DNA of 64,000 bases, taken from assembly GCF_036010325.1 (NCBI RefSeq), contig NZ_CP108549.1, positions 1,798,001 to 1,862,000 on the forward strand, in the 5' to 3' direction. Made by a program: the position numbers and the translations under genes. The notes below the pieces were generated by a model, which was not told where the DNA came from, searched no databases, and saw nothing but the letters and a program-made list of their open reading frames with translations. The stretch comes from Streptomyces sp. NBC_01210. GTDB taxonomy: Bacteria; Actinomycetota; Actinomycetes; Streptomycetales; Streptomycetaceae. Of the stretch, positions 63,924 to 64,000 are shown one piece after another. The first letter of the stretch is position 1. Each line of letters begins with the position of its first letter.

Positions 63924-64000
63924 CTATTGGCCCACCGCCTTGGCCGCCGCCCGCCCCGCCGCCCGCCCCGAGAAGATGCAGCCGCCGAGGAATGTGCCCT
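63924..64000 (-). CDS. C-terminus of an FAD-binding dehydrogenase (partial)
   Basis: Only 24 residues and the stop are present: GTFLGGCIFSGRAAGRAAAK then AVGQ. The G-G-x-x-F-S-G-R-A-A-G-R-x-A pattern is the C-terminal FAD-contacting helix of fumarate-reductase/3-ketosteroid-dehydrogenase-type flavoproteins. The gene continues beyond the right edge of the window. Confidence 0.7.
   Translation of the reverse strand, partial: GTFLGGCIFSGRAAGRAAAKAVGQ

Overview
This 64 kb window has very high G+C, GTG starts, mostly T-less hairpin terminators and chaplin genes, so it comes from a Streptomyces chromosome. From memory, the gene order matches the Streptomyces coelicolor region around SCO1641-SCO1680 (pup-proteasome system, metH, glycerol operon, mshC, chaplins, gluconate genes). 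No prophage, biosynthetic cluster or CRISPR array is visible. The only mobile element is one IS30-family insertion.

Layout. 1-9.6 kb holds a LacI-type regulator, a frameshifted beta-propeller gene, the pup-proteasome genes (minus strand: arc, dop, pup, prcB, prcA) and a divergent ferredoxin. 9.7-16.8 kb holds trmI, a site-2-type metalloprotease with CBS domains, a RecB-like Fe-S nuclease, an orphan response regulator, a peptide-binding lipoprotein and a HAD phosphatase. 16.9-25.6 kb holds metH and the glycerol regulon gylR-glpF-glpK-glpD. 25.8-32.3 kb holds a FadR-type regulator convergent with a five-gene sugar-acid operon (L-fuconate dehydratase, SDR dehydrogenase, ABC transporter). 32.5-40.4 kb holds a PAC2 protein, an exported beta-propeller, an unusual leader-less subtilase followed by a Gln-rich protein that shares its C-terminal domain, and an exported GH31 glycosidase. 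40.5-51.5 kb holds mshC (mycothiol), a conserved actinobacterial trio (PI3K/PI4K-like protein, DUF3090, histidine phosphatase), corA, a ferritin-like protein, an F420-type oxidoreductase, an aldo/keto reductase, an apparently ATPase-dead RecD-like protein and two small divergent genes. 51.6-57.6 kb holds chaplins chpC and chpH, an M20 peptidase, tRNA-Leu(GAG), an RluA-type synthase and the mycothiol-dependent formaldehyde dehydrogenase with its metallo-hydrolase partner. 57.7-64 kb holds the IS30 copy, an amino-acid permease, gntR and gntK followed by an internally deleted gntP, a sulfite-oxidase-like/cytochrome b pair and the end of a flavoprotein gene.

Working together. Pup, Dop, ARC and the 20S core form one tagging and degradation system (the ligase gene pafA is not in the window). 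GylR probably controls itself and the glycerol operon through a shared 15-bp site. The FadR-type regulator and the L-fuconate operon share a second operator. mshC and the formaldehyde dehydrogenase are both mycothiol functions. The most interesting items are the subtilase/Gln-rich pair with a shared uncharacterised C-terminal domain, the internally deleted gluconate permease, the RecD-like protein without a Walker A motif, and the shared operators.
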